DNA of 64,000 bases from Phytoactinopolyspora mesophila (lineage in GTDB: Bacteria > Actinomycetota > Actinomycetes > Jiangellales > Jiangellaceae), in assembly GCF_010122465.1 (NCBI RefSeq), contig NZ_WLZY01000015.1, positions 1 through 64,000 of the forward strand, in the 5' to 3' direction. Below the pieces are notes generated by a model that saw only the letters and a program-made list of their open reading frames with translations, did no database searches and was not told where the DNA came from. Within the stretch, counting starts at the first letter, position 1; every line of letters starts with the position of its first letter. Positions 18,401 through 26,483 of the stretch are shown here, in pieces. A program made the position numbers and the translations under genes.

Positions 18401-18928
18401 TCAGTCAGGCAACCAGCCAAGCCAGCCCGCCAGGGGGAAGACCAGTACTCCGCCGACGGCCGCAATAAGGATGCCTTGGACCAGCACGACAACCGAGGTT
18501 ACGACCAGGCCGGGAGCGCTTCGTGGTGGTAACCCAGCAGCCGCTCGAATCCGTGGCCCGAGCGTGAGGAACCATGCAATGGCGCCGACGAACCCCTTCT
18601 CCCGCTCCGCCTGCTCGTCACCTTTGTGCTCAAGCAGGCCCAGGGCTTGGAGTCCAACTTGATTCACCAACGAGGGGTCCAGCATCGGCGTGTTGCCAAA
18701 CATGGTTGACCACACCAGCGCGGGATTGATCGGCTGTTGCTGCCACGTGCCTGGCGGTTTGTAATCGATCGATACGCCAGCTGCATCGAACGCAAGTGCT
18801 GCGGGACCAGCAAGCGCCGCTGCCTTCGCTCGCAGTGCGTCCGCTTTCGCCTCGCGCCCACGTCGGGCGCGCCAAGCGGGGAAGGACGAGAGTACGCCGC
18901 TCGCCACTGGTTCGAGCTCTGCCAGCAT
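18401..18928 (-). CDS. Hypothetical membrane protein
   Basis: A 175-residue protein of unknown family. ATG 18928 gives a start followed by a plausible charged helix (WRARRGREAKADALRAKAAAL). The open frame continues 63 codons upstream through low-complexity repeats and is not credible as coding. The C-terminal 35 residues are strongly hydrophobic (one or two membrane helices), so the bulk of the protein would be cytoplasmic. It lies between the PHP-ATPase and the excisionase on the opposite strand. Confidence 0.6.
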   Translation of the reverse strand: MLAELEPVASGVLSSFPAWRARRGREAKADALRAKAAALAGPAALAFDAAGVSIDYKPPGTWQQQPINPALVWSTMFGNTPMLDPSLVNQVGLQALGLLEHKGDEQAEREKGFVGAIAWFLTLGPRIRAAAGLPPRSAPGLVVTSVVVLVQGILIAAVGGVLVFPLAGWLGWLPD

Positions 18929-18942
18929 TTGGTCAAGTCCCC

Positions 18943-18980
18943 TGGTGTGGTGAGTGGTGGGTGGAGTGGAGTGGTGTGAG
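18943..18980. repeat. Short GT-rich simple repeat
   Basis: A run of imperfect TGGTG/TGGAG units directly upstream of the membrane-protein gene. On that gene's strand it reads as a C/A-rich, G-poor leader. No function is evident. Confidence 0.6.
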
Positions 18981-19106
18981 TACCTACAAACGCTGCAAGT
19001 GCAAGGACGTGTCAACGGCAGCTGAATTTTGAGCAGGTAGCGGAAGTTGAATTTTGACCATCTTCCTGGTTTATGGTTCGTCGGTCGCGGCTGTGGGGAC
19101 ACTGTC

Positions 19107-19322
19107 ATGGCGGCCATACAATCAACTCCTCACCGGCAACCCCGTCGGCATCTCACGGTGGCCGACATCTGCGAAGAACTCGGCATCTCTCGGTCAACCT
19201 TCTACGAGTGGCGCGCCAAGAAGACCGCCCCGCCGTGTATCAAGCTCCCCAACGGCGAACTCCGGGTCCGCGCTGCTGATCTCGACGCCTGGATCGAGTC
19301 ATGGACGGAGCACACCGCCTGA
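19107..19322 (+). CDS. xis: Excisionase-like helix-turn-helix protein
   Basis: A 71-residue protein from ATG 19107, with GGGGAC upstream; an in-frame ATG at 19047 is less likely. It carries a MerR/Xis-type HTH: LTVADICEELGISRSTFYEWRAKKTAPPCIKLPNGELRVRAADLDAWI. Such small proteins act as recombination directionality factors for actinobacterial integrative elements. Its TGA overlaps the integrase ATG (19322), so the two are translationally coupled. Confidence 0.8.
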   Translation: MAAIQSTPHRQPRRHLTVADICEELGISRSTFYEWRAKKTAPPCIKLPNGELRVRAADLDAWIESWTEHTA

Positions 19323-20689
19323 TGCTCACCAGCTACAACGCCCGCGTCTGGAAGACCACCGTTCGCAAAGGCACCCGAGTCACCACCTATTACGTGCGCT
19401 GGGGCGTAGACGGCCGGGCATTCAACCGGTCCTTTCGAAAACGAGCGCAAGCGGATAGCTTCCGCTCCGAGCTAGTGTCAGCTGCCCGCAAGGGCGAGGC
19501 ATTCAATGTCAACTCCGGCCTACCAGAGTCGATGCAACAGGCCGACAAGGAGATTTCTTGGTATGAGTTCGCCTGCGACTACGTCGACGCCAAGTGGCCG
19601 AAGTCGGCAGCCACCACTCGACGCACCATCGCCGAGGCGATGACCGCCGTCACCTGTTCGATGTTCACCACCGACCGCGGTCAACCCGACGGCGTACAGC
19701 TCCGTTCCGCATTAAAACGGTACGCGTTCAACACCAGCCGCCGAGCCAGCCCCGAGATCCCCGAACACACCATGCACGCGCTGCGTTGGGCCAGCCGACA
19801 CACCCGGCCAGCAGCAGACCTGAAGGACCCCCAAGTCCTACGGAGAATCCTGGACGACCTGGCCACACGCCTAGATGACACGGCTCGCGCACCGAGTGTT
19901 GTGTCACGGTGGCGACGAATCCTACACAACGCCGTCGAGTACGCCATCGAATGCAAGATCCTCACTACCAACCCCATACCGGCGCTCAAATGGAAACCCG
20001 CTCGCACCGTTCAGGCCGTCGACAGCCGCCGCGTCGCCAACCCGACCCAAGTGCGAGCATTACTTAAAGCCGTGAGCATGCGGGCACCTCACCTTGTTGC
20101 GTTCTACGCGTGTCTGTACTTCGCCGCCCTGCGTCCGGAAGAAGCTGCCGGGCTCTCCAAGCAGAATCTGACCCTGCCAGCTGAGGGTTGGGGCGAAATC
20201 CATCTCGAACGGGCGAGACCTCACGCTGGCAGCGAGTGGACCAACTCCGGAGATAAACGCGACAATCGCCAACTCAAGCAACGCGCGATCGGCGAAACCC
20301 GCACCGTACCGTGCCCGCCGGAACTCACCGCGCTGCTCCACCGCCACATCAAACGGTTCGGCACGACAGCGGACGGGCGACTCTTCGTCGGCCAGCGCAA
20401 CGCCGACCACCTCCCCGTCCTTACTGTCACCCGAACCTGGGCGCGTGCCCGCGAAGCCGTCTTCGGCGAGATTGCCGGAACGTCTCACGTCGCTGCCCGG
20501 CCCTACGATCTGCGCCACGCAGCAGTGTCGACATGGCTCAACGCCGGCGTCCCGGCAACCCAAGTTGCCGAGTGGGCAGGCCACTCCGTCGACGTACTCC
20601 TCGCCACGTACGCCAAGTGCATCGACGGCGAAGCTCAGCGCAACCGAGCCAAGATCGATCAAGCCCTCGGCCGATCTCCAAGCCCCTGA
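19322..20689 (+). CDS. int: Tyrosine recombinase (phage-type integrase)
   Basis: A 455-residue site-specific recombinase starting at the ATG overlapping the excisionase stop. It has an N-terminal arm-binding region, a SAM-like core-binding domain (about 85-240) and the catalytic domain. Catalytic residues visible: Arg about 271 (ALRPEEA), RH about 398-399 (YDLRHAAVS; the usual first His of HxxR is Tyr), His in WAGHS, and the nucleophile Tyr about 430 (ATYAK). All look intact, so the element may still be mobile. Its gene ends 118 bp from the 3' end of tRNA-Glu, the expected attachment site. Two TTTGGCAC repeats (20694-20701, 20705-20712) follow the stop and could be arm-type binding sites. Confidence 0.93.
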   Translation: MLTSYNARVWKTTVRKGTRVTTYYVRWGVDGRAFNRSFRKRAQADSFRSELVSAARKGEAFNVNSGLPESMQQADKEISWYEFACDYVDAKWPKSAATTRRTIAEAMTAVTCSMFTTDRGQPDGVQLRSALKRYAFNTSRRASPEIPEHTMHALRWASRHTRPAADLKDPQVLRRILDDLATRLDDTARAPSVVSRWRRILHNAVEYAIECKILTTNPIPALKWKPARTVQAVDSRRVANPTQVRALLKAVSMRAPHLVAFYACLYFAALRPEEAAGLSKQNLTLPAEGWGEIHLERARPHAGSEWTNSGDKRDNRQLKQRAIGETRTVPCPPELTALLHRHIKRFGTTADGRLFVGQRNADHLPVLTVTRTWARAREAVFGEIAGTSHVAARPYDLRHAAVSTWLNAGVPATQVAEWAGHSVDVLLATYAKCIDGEAQRNRAKIDQALGRSPSP

Positions 20690-20760
20690 AAACTTTGGCA
20701 CGTATTTGGCACAGACAGCCGTAGAAGCCCGTTTCTAGCCGGAGACAGCCGCACATACGA

Positions 20761-20802
20761 AGATCGCCCCTCCACCGCGTTTCCGCAGGTGAGGGGCGAT
20801 CT
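20761..20802 (-). terminator. Hairpin downstream of tRNA-Glu
   Basis: AGATCGCCCCT (20761-20771) pairs perfectly with AGGGGCGATCT, and after a bulged base the stem continues with CACC/GGTG. It lies 5 bp beyond the CCA end of the minus-strand tRNA-Glu and is its likely terminator or 3' processing signal. Confidence 0.65.
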
Positions 20803-20807
20803 ACCAG

Positions 20808-20883
20808 TGGTAGCCCCGACGGGATTCGAACCCGCGCTACCGCCTTGAGAGGGCGGCGTGCTAGGCCGCTACACAACGGGGCC
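20808..20883 (-). tRNA. tRNA-Glu (anticodon CTC)
   Basis: A complete cloverleaf can be drawn on the minus strand: acceptor GGCCCCG/CGGGGCT, D-arm GTGTAGCGGCCTAGCAC, anticodon stem CCGCC/GGCGG with loop CTCTCAA (anticodon CTC), T-loop TTCGAAT, and an encoded CCA (20808-20810). It is the likely integration site of the element to its left. Downstream of gltX and tRNA-Gln, this is the usual actinobacterial gltX-Gln-Glu cluster. Confidence 0.95.
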
Positions 20884-21364
20884 AACATTGCCAGCGCGTA
20901 AGCGCTGCAGTCCGAAACTTTACCCGACTCCGAGCCAGGCTCCAAACTGGCCGAACAGAACCGTCTGGCCTGCTCATGAGCTGGAGCACCGGACTCAGAC
21001 CTAGCATATCTTTCGATCCAAGAAGATCCACGAACGGGTAACTAGACGACTGCCACGAGACACCGGAGGCCAGCCAGGTGTGCTGGCACGCAGCCAAGGG
21101 CGGGTCGGGGCTGAGCAGCGTCGATGCCGGCGACGGCGCCGCCGGCCCGTACCGGTGTGGGAGGGTTGGGTGACACATGAATGACCGGGCGAATCGTGCT
21201 ACTCGTCTCATCGCCATCACGAGTCAACGCAAGGGCAGTGTCCACGGCGGTTCATGTGATTTGCTACTGCCACAATTCGTTCACGTGTGGAGGCCCGGAA
21301 CGCAGCGACTCACGGGGAACACGATGGCTGTGTCCCATCAAGCAGATAGGGGTGCTTTCAGGAC
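20884..21364. other. Intergenic region upstream of the LuxR-type regulator
   Basis: No supported gene. It must contain the tRNA-Glu promoter (minus strand) and that of the regulator. ORFs here are short and have no recognisable domain. Confidence 0.5.
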
Positions 21365-22999
21365 ATGGACATGATCGAGTCCGCCCGCGAAGCGTTCCAC
21401 TCTCACGACTGGATCGGTGCGTACGAGGCGTTCACAGCCGCACGCGAGCAAGGTCCACTCTCCGCGCAGGACTGCCACGCCCTGGCGGAGTCCGCGTGGT
21501 GGCTCGGCAAGATCGACGAGTGCCTCGACGGCTTTGAAGAGGCGCATCGCCGGTACATGGACGCCGGGCAGCCGCTGCCCGCGACCAGATCGGCGTTCTA
21601 CCTGGCCCTACATGCTCTCGAGCGTGGCGAGTCGGCACGGGGCAGCGGCTGGCTCACGCGGGTTCGGCGCACCCTCGCCGACGTACCGGATAGCGCCGAA
21701 CACGGCTATCTCCTCTATTTCGACATGTTCGCCGCGATGGGTGAAGGCGACCTGGATACGGCTACGGCCCATGCGACGCGCATGGACGAGCTGGCGCGCC
21801 GATGTGATGATCCGAACCTTGCCGCCCTGAGTGTCGTAGGGCGCGGCCGGGCGTTGGTCAAACGTGGGCAGGTGCGTGACGGCCTCGCGTTACTCGATGA
21901 CGCCATGCTGGCGGCTGTTTCGCAGCGGCTGGACCCGCTCTGGGCGGGGTCCATCTACTGCCATCTCATGGATGCCTGCCAAGAGCTGATGGACCTGCGC
22001 CGAGCGGCGGAATGGACGCAGGCAGCGACGCAGCGGTTTGACGATCTTCCACAAGCCAACATCCTTCCCGGGATCTGCCGGGTCCACCGAGCACAGGTGC
22101 TGCAGGTTCAGGGCGACTGGGACAGAGCGGAGCACGAGGCGAGCCGCGCCTGTGTGGACATGCTGCACGTCCACGTCGCTACCGCGGCCGAGGGCCACTA
22201 TGAAGTCGGCGAGATCCGTAGGCTCCGTGGCGATCTGGCCGGCGCCGAGCAGTCCTTCAAGCGAGCGCATCAGCTCGGCCGCGATCCACAGCCCGGGCTC
22301 GCGCTGCTCAGGCTGAGCGAGGGCCGGATCGACATGGCGACCGGCTCCATCCGTGTTGCCCTTGCCGCTGAGGCGACCGACCGGCTCAAGCGAGCCCGGC
22401 TGTGTGCGGCGCAAGTCGAGATCACGCTCGCTGCGGGCGACGTCGAGACAGCCCGCACGGCTACTGCTGAGCTCGAGAACATCGCGCGGATCTACGACAG
22501 TGCGGGGCTGGACGCAAGCGCTCGCAACGCTCGTGGTCTGGTCAGCCTCGCCGAAGGCGAGCCCGGCCAGGCGTTGTCCAGCCTTCGGGTGGCGCTGCTG
22601 AGCTGGCAAGAGCTCGATGCGCGGTACGACGCCGCGCGGACCCGGCTCTTGCTTGCTGAAGCTTACCGTGCACTCGGTGACGAGGGTGCCGCTCACCTTG
22701 AGTTGGAGGCCGCACGCGACGCCTTCAACCGTCTGGGGGCTCCGATGGACGTGCCGTTCACAACCGAGACAGGTAGTGGCTCGGCTCTGCCCGGCGGTCT
22801 CACGAATCGGGAAGTCGAGGTGCTTCGTCTGGTGGCTACGGGGCGCAGCAACAAGGAGATCGCAGCGGAGCTGGTGCTGAGCGAGCGGACCGTTCACCGC
22901 CATCTGTCGAACATCCTCGGCAAACTCGGTGTCTCATCACGCGCCGGAGCTACCGGGTTCGCCTACGATCACGGACTGGTCGGGCGGCGGCGTGGGTAG
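21365..22999 (+). CDS. TPR-containing LuxR-family transcriptional regulator
   Basis: A 544-residue regulator. Residues 1-460 are tandem helical repeats of the tetratricopeptide type (for example [19 protein letters not shown] and [17 protein letters not shown]). Residues 475-535 are a LuxR/Ger[49 protein letters not shown]. There is no Walker motif, so it is not a MalT/LAL ATPase-type regulator. ATG 21371 is also possible and has AGGA at better spacing than 21365. It could control the following DUF4242-like gene; the target is unknown. Confidence 0.85.
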   Translation: MDMIESAREAFHSHDWIGAYEAFTAAREQGPLSAQDCHALAESAWWLGKIDECLDGFEEAHRRYMDAGQPLPATRSAFYLALHALERGESARGSGWLTRVRRTLADVPDSAEHGYLLYFDMFAAMGEGDLDTATAHATRMDELARRCDDPNLAALSVVGRGRALVKRGQVRDGLALLDDAMLAAVSQRLDPLWAGSIYCHLMDACQELMDLRRAAEWTQAATQRFDDLPQANILPGICRVHRAQVLQVQGDWDRAEHEASRACVDMLHVHVATAAEGHYEVGEIRRLRGDLAGAEQSFKRAHQLGRDPQPGLALLRLSEGRIDMATGSIRVALAAEATDRLKRARLCAAQVEITLAAGDVETARTATAELENIARIYDSAGLDASARNARGLVSLAEGEPGQALSSLRVALLSWQELDARYDAARTRLLLAEAYRALGDEGAAHLELEAARDAFNRLGAPMDVPFTTETGSGSALPGGLTNREVEVLRLVATGRSNKEIAAELVLSERTVHRHLSNILGKLGVSSRAGATGFAYDHGLVGRRRG

Positions 23000-23125
23000 A
23001 TCTGCCCATTGCGGACCGCGGGTCGGATGGCCCGCGCTGCCGATGATGTATACCCGGGCACGGGCCTAGCGTCGAGGTTGTAGGGGCGAGCACGATTTCG
23101 CCTTCATCGACCCAAGGAGAGGGAC

Positions 23126-23413
23126 ATGAACCTGTACATGATCTTCCGGCGCAGCGGGTGGGACCCGAGCGAACTCGAGGCGGCCGACGCTCGCTCGAAC
23201 ACGGAGGCCGGCAAGCGCGACGACGTGCGCAAGATCCGTTCGTATGTGCTCGACGAACCGGACGGCAGAGTGGGGACCCTGTGCCTGTACCAGGCTACCG
23301 ACCCCGAGGCGTTGCTCGAGCACGCGCGGGCGGCCGACCTTCCGTGCGATGAGGTGGTGCGGGTCACGGCAATCGATGTGATGCGTAAGGACCCCGAACT
23401 GAGCGCAAGCTGA
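23126..23413 (+). CDS. DUF4242 / SCO4226-like small protein
   Basis: A 95-residue protein (MNLYMIFRRSGW start) with AAGGAGAGGGA directly upstream. The pattern YMIFRR...IRSYVLDEPDGRVGTLCLYQATDPEALLEHARAADLPCDEVVRV matches the ferredoxin-like DUF4242 family, of which the streptomycete SCO4226 protein binds nickel. The conserved C/H context is only partly visible. It is followed by a strong hairpin at 23473-23514. Confidence 0.7.
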   Translation: MNLYMIFRRSGWDPSELEAADARSNTEAGKRDDVRKIRSYVLDEPDGRVGTLCLYQATDPEALLEHARAADLPCDEVVRVTAIDVMRKDPELSAS

Positions 23414-23472
23414 GCCCGGACGGCGCTGAACGATCGTCCGACGCGGAACCGCCGACGCCGCGGTGAGAGACA

Positions 23473-23514
23473 GTAACGGCCACCGTCCGCGGCATCGCGG
23501 ACGCTGGCCGTTAC
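23473..23514 (+). terminator. Strong hairpin terminator
   Basis: GTAACGGCC pairs with GGCCGTTAC, and inside it CGTCCGCG pairs with CGCGGACG around a short GCAT loop, a nearly continuous stem of about 17 bp. It lies 59 bp after the DUF4242-like gene. There is no long T-run, as is usual for actinobacteria. Confidence 0.75.
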
Positions 23515-23876
23515 TCATCGCGACGCGAGCCACATGACAACAGACCAATGGACCTGATCGCCGGCCGGCTTCCGGCTCAGGGCCAACCAGGACGAGCTGC
23601 GAGTACACCTCCGTCAACGCCTCATCCCAGTCCGCGGCGGGATCAGGCTCGACACGAGCGACGACCTCGCCCTCCGGCGTCACACCTGCCTGGTTGGCGC
23701 CAGGACCCATCGAAGAGGCTGGCTCCCAACCTGGGGCTCACGATACGCCGTGTGCAAAGACGCGTGACGTACGGGCGTGCGCTCGGAGTGCCCAGATGAT
23801 AGGCGTGACGTTCGGCAGACACCCAGCTCGTCGGCGAAGGCTGGAGAAGACACACGGCGACGCCGAAAGATGTGCG
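23515..23876. other. Intergenic region before tRNA-Gln
   Basis: I see no gene here. Short ORFs overlap on both strands without domain or ribosome binding site support. Confidence 0.5.
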
Positions 23877-23948
23877 CTGGGGTACCAGGACTCGAACCTA
23901 GACTAAGTGAACCAGAATCACTCGTGCTGCCAATTACACCATACCCCA
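23877..23948 (-). tRNA. tRNA-Gln (anticodon CTG)
   Basis: Minus-strand cloverleaf: acceptor TGGGGTA/TACCCCA, D-arm with AATTGGC, anticodon stem AGTGA/TCACT with loop TTCTGGT (anticodon CTG), T-arm loop TTCGAGT; CCA is not encoded. As in other actinobacteria it lies downstream of gltX, whose product is expected to charge both tRNA-Glu and, non-discriminatingly, tRNA-Gln. Confidence 0.95.
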
Positions 23949-24203
23949 TTGCATCGGACAGGATCGCTGCCCGATCGCCCGGTAAGAATAGCGTCCCAGC
24001 CGCTCAGGCTCCAAACCGGCACGACGCGAGGTAGGTCACCCACCCACTCAGCGTCGATCATGGGCTATCGCAGCCGTCACGGGCCAACTTTGACTGCAAT
24101 AGCGCTCCTTGTCGGCAGGCTGGCGGCTCATGCCCGGGCAGGCGTAGCGCAACACCGTGTCGCGCATAGTCCTCGATGCCCCCGTCGGCTACGGAGGTTC
24201 CAT

Positions 24204-24968
24204 TCAGAAGAAGACCTTGGTGACCAATAGTCCGTCCCCCTGGGCGCGACCGGAGAGCACCCGGCAGAACTCGACGGCATCCATCGTGAGCTGCTCGCCG
24301 CCGCCCCCGTGCCGGTAGTGACCCCCGATCGGCCCGGTCAGCTCCAAGCTGAACGGCTGACCGTGACGGGCACCCCACTCGGCGACTACGTCGGCCACGA
24401 TCCGGCCGTCCGCCTCGGGGTCCCAGTCGAGTTCTCGCCCGGTGGCCCGGGCGATGTCGATGCGGTGGAGCCAGACGTCCCGGGTCAGGATCACGTCCAT
24501 TAGGTGGCCGAGCACGATCTGGTCTGGCATCCCAGCGACCACCGACCCAGCGGCGGGCATCGCGATCCGCATCCGGCGCATCAATGCGGGGGTTCGCATC
24601 CGGCCCCGCACGGCAGCGGGTGCGATCTCGCGCAGTTGGGCGATCCGCTCGGGAGGGGTGAGGTCGGCATGAGCGGCGACCTGCCGGGCATTCATGGCGT
24701 CCAGGGAGCTGCCGCCGAAGTCCTTCTTGTGCCGGGCCGCCCAGACCTGCTCGCGGATCGACTGACGCATCGACGCGTGTCCTTTCGCGGCGCCGATCAT
24801 GTGGCCAACCATGTCGGCCACCGTCCACGCCGGGCACTCGGTGCGCGCATTCCAGTCAGCCGGCTCGAGTTCGTCGAGCAGTGCGAGGATCGCCGTGTAG
24901 GCGTGCTCGGCCAGCGCGCGGGCGTCGTTGCGGCGTTCGATCCGGACGATCTCGTCGATAGTGGTCAC
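24204..24968 (-). CDS. Maleylpyruvate isomerase family (mycothiol-dependent, DinB-like) protein
   Basis: A 254-residue protein of the mycothiol-dependent maleylpyruvate isomerase / DinB-like four-helix bundle family. The N-terminal signature CPAWTVADMVGHMIGAAKG and the later DVWLHRIDIARATG supply the histidines of the metal site. GTG 24968 is chosen because GAGGAG stands 6 bp upstream. It lies 10 bp after the stop of the CrtA-like gene, so the two form an operon. Many such proteins act in mycothiol-dependent detoxification; the substrate here is unknown. Confidence 0.82.
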   Translation of the reverse strand: MTTIDEIVRIERRNDARALAEHAYTAILALLDELEPADWNARTECPAWTVADMVGHMIGAAKGHASMRQSIREQVWAARHKKDFGGSSLDAMNARQVAAHADLTPPERIAQLREIAPAAVRGRMRTPALMRRMRIAMPAAGSVVAGMPDQIVLGHLMDVILTRDVWLHRIDIARATGRELDWDPEADGRIVADVVAEWGARHGQPFSLELTGPIGGHYRHGGGGEQLTMDAVEFCRVLSGRAQGDGLLVTKVFF

Positions 24969-24978
24969 AGCTGGCTCC

Positions 24979-25674
24979 TCACCTGGCGGGCTCGATGTCA
25001 GGCAGACGGGCCGCCTCGAGTGGATTGCCCCCGGTGAGAGAGCCGCGCAGGCTGATCGGGGCGTATCGGGCGAACAGCGACTCATGGCTGAAGCTGCGCC
25101 GTCGCTGCTCCTTGATCGCATGGGGATGCTCGAGGTGGGCGCGGCTGTAGGCGTAGCGCCGAACCGCATCGCTGTCGCGCCACAGCGAGATGGTCGCGGC
25201 GAACGGCAGGCGGACCGCGGCCGTCCCCCACAGCATGCCGGGATCGTCCAGGGCGGCCTTCTCAGCCGGCTTGCTGGTGCGCATGAAGCGCCCGAGTTGC
25301 GAGATCCGCAATGCGGACATGGTGATGACGGCGACCGGGCCATCGTGCTCGACCCGCCGTCGCTTGGAGACGTCCACGGGGAATCCGGCCCACGAGCCAT
25401 AAGCACGCAGCGGCCGCAAGCGCGCCTCGAAGCCTCCGGTAAACCGCTGCCCGAGGGGATGATCGGCGAAGAACGCGTCGGCGGCCGCCTCATCGTCCCA
25501 GAACGCGATGAGCGCGTTGCGGCGCAGCGGCATCACCAGCCCGGCTGCCAGCGGAACCGCGAGGGCCGTGGTTCCCCAGCGCATGCCAGGGACCTGGGGG
25601 CGACGGACTCGACGCACGGCGGTGCCGACGCTGCGCAGGGGGTTCGCGGCCACGACGTGCACGGTGGTGATCAT
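24979..25674 (-). CDS. CrtA-like (spheroidene monooxygenase-type) protein
   Basis: A 231-residue protein whose C-terminus (AYSRAHLEHPHAIKEQ followed by ESLFARYAP) resembles the spheroidene monooxygenase-like family that is widespread in actinobacteria lacking spheroidene. The actual reaction is probably unrelated to carotenoids. ATG 25674 is preferred over the longer frame because it begins the conserved ITTVHVVA strand. It is the first gene of a pair with the maleylpyruvate isomerase-like gene and is divergent from the TetR gene, which probably represses both. Confidence 0.65.
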   Translation of the reverse strand: MITTVHVVAANPLRSVGTAVRRVRRPQVPGMRWGTTALAVPLAAGLVMPLRRNALIAFWDDEAAADAFFADHPLGQRFTGGFEARLRPLRAYGSWAGFPVDVSKRRRVEHDGPVAVITMSALRISQLGRFMRTSKPAEKAALDDPGMLWGTAAVRLPFAATISLWRDSDAVRRYAYSRAHLEHPHAIKEQRRRSFSHESLFARYAPISLRGSLTGGNPLEAARLPDIEPAR

Positions 25675-25742
25675 GGCCTCGCCCCTTCGCAGTGCCATCC
25701 GGACTCGAGAGCTGGCGCGACGGCGGCACCCTGCTCACTCTG

Positions 25743-25806
25743 CCTAACAATGTTAGGTTGACAGGTGAGGAACCGTTTCGTCAAGACTTTCCCGAACTAA
25801 GTTAGG
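25743..25806. promoter_or_regulatory. Paired operator sites between the CrtA-like operon and its TetR gene
   Basis: A perfect palindrome CCTAAC-AAT-GTTAGG (25743-25757) lies close to the divergent operon, and a related site CTAAGTTAG followed by G (25797-25806) lies 10 bp before the TetR start codon. Both share GTTAGG half-sites, as expected for a TetR dimer acting on both promoters. Confidence 0.65.
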
Positions 25807-25815
25807 CTGAGTTGC

Positions 25816-26430
25816 GTGAGAGCATCGGCATCGAACGACAGCACGCCAGCGAGCGGCGAGGAGACTCCCGTCGACACTCCGCGTCGCGCCCAGAACCGCG
25901 CCCGGATCCTCGAGGCCGCGTGGGGCTTGGCGCGCACCCAAGGTCTGACCGGATGGTCGCTGCGTGACCTGGCAGGCCAGGTAGGGATGCGAGCGCCGTC
26001 GCTCTACGTCTACTTCGACAGCAAGGATCAGATCTACGACGCGATGTTCGCGCAGGGATACACCGAACTGCTGGCCACCACCGGCTCCGTCGAGCTCAGC
26101 GACGATCCCGTCGAGGCGGTGCACCAGATGGCCAGGACGTTCATGAACTTCTGTGTCGCCGATCCAGCCCGGGTGCAGTTGCTCTTCTGGCGGGTGATCC
26201 CCGGGTTCACCCCCTCGCCAGCGTCCTACGCACTCGCCGAGAAGACGCTGGAACAGACCGTGGACCTCCTCGCCCGCGCCGGGCTCAGCACACCCGAGGC
26301 GTTGGACCTGTGGACGGCGATGCTCACCGGCCTGGTCACCCAGCAGGTCAGCAACGATCCCGATGGGGATCGGTGGGTCCGCCTGGTCGACCACGCCGTC
26401 GACATGCTGCTGGCCACGGAGCGGGTCTGA
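25816..26430 (+). CDS. TetR-family transcriptional regulator
   Basis: A 204-residue regulator with a GTG start 9 bp after an operator-like site, probably a leaderless transcript. The TetR HTH lies at about residues 28-75: ARILEAAWGLARTQGL, WSLRDLAGQVGMRAPSLYVYFDSKDQIY. The C-terminal helical ligand domain is of the common TetR_C (WHG-like) type. Divergent placement and shared half-sites make the CrtA-like/maleylpyruvate isomerase operon its likely target. Confidence 0.9.
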   Translation: MRASASNDSTPASGEETPVDTPRRAQNRARILEAAWGLARTQGLTGWSLRDLAGQVGMRAPSLYVYFDSKDQIYDAMFAQGYTELLATTGSVELSDDPVEAVHQMARTFMNFCVADPARVQLLFWRVIPGFTPSPASYALAEKTLEQTVDLLARAGLSTPEALDLWTAMLTGLVTQQVSNDPDGDRWVRLVDHAVDMLLATERV

Positions 26431-26483
26431 TACTTTTCTCCCGCCAGCGCTACCGCCGGCTCACCAAGGCACTCAAGCCCCGC

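Larger units (their letters stand above)
10518..20807. mobile_element. Integrative element ending at tRNA-Glu; left limit unknown
   Basis: The right end is well supported. An excisionase-like gene overlaps a tyrosine integrase gene, whose stop lies 118 bp from the 3' end of tRNA-Glu (20808). The cargo plausibly includes the small minus-strand genes, the DUF4143 ATPase, the kinase and the PHP-ATPase. No second copy of the tRNA 3' sequence was found to the left by eye. The left boundary given here is arbitrary, and the element may extend beyond the window. Confidence 0.45.

Noticed and set aside
20690-20807. Direct attachment-site repeat within the window
   Set aside because: No second copy of the tRNA-Glu 3' sequence was found to the left by eye; the TTTGGCAC pair after the integrase is too short to be an attachment core.
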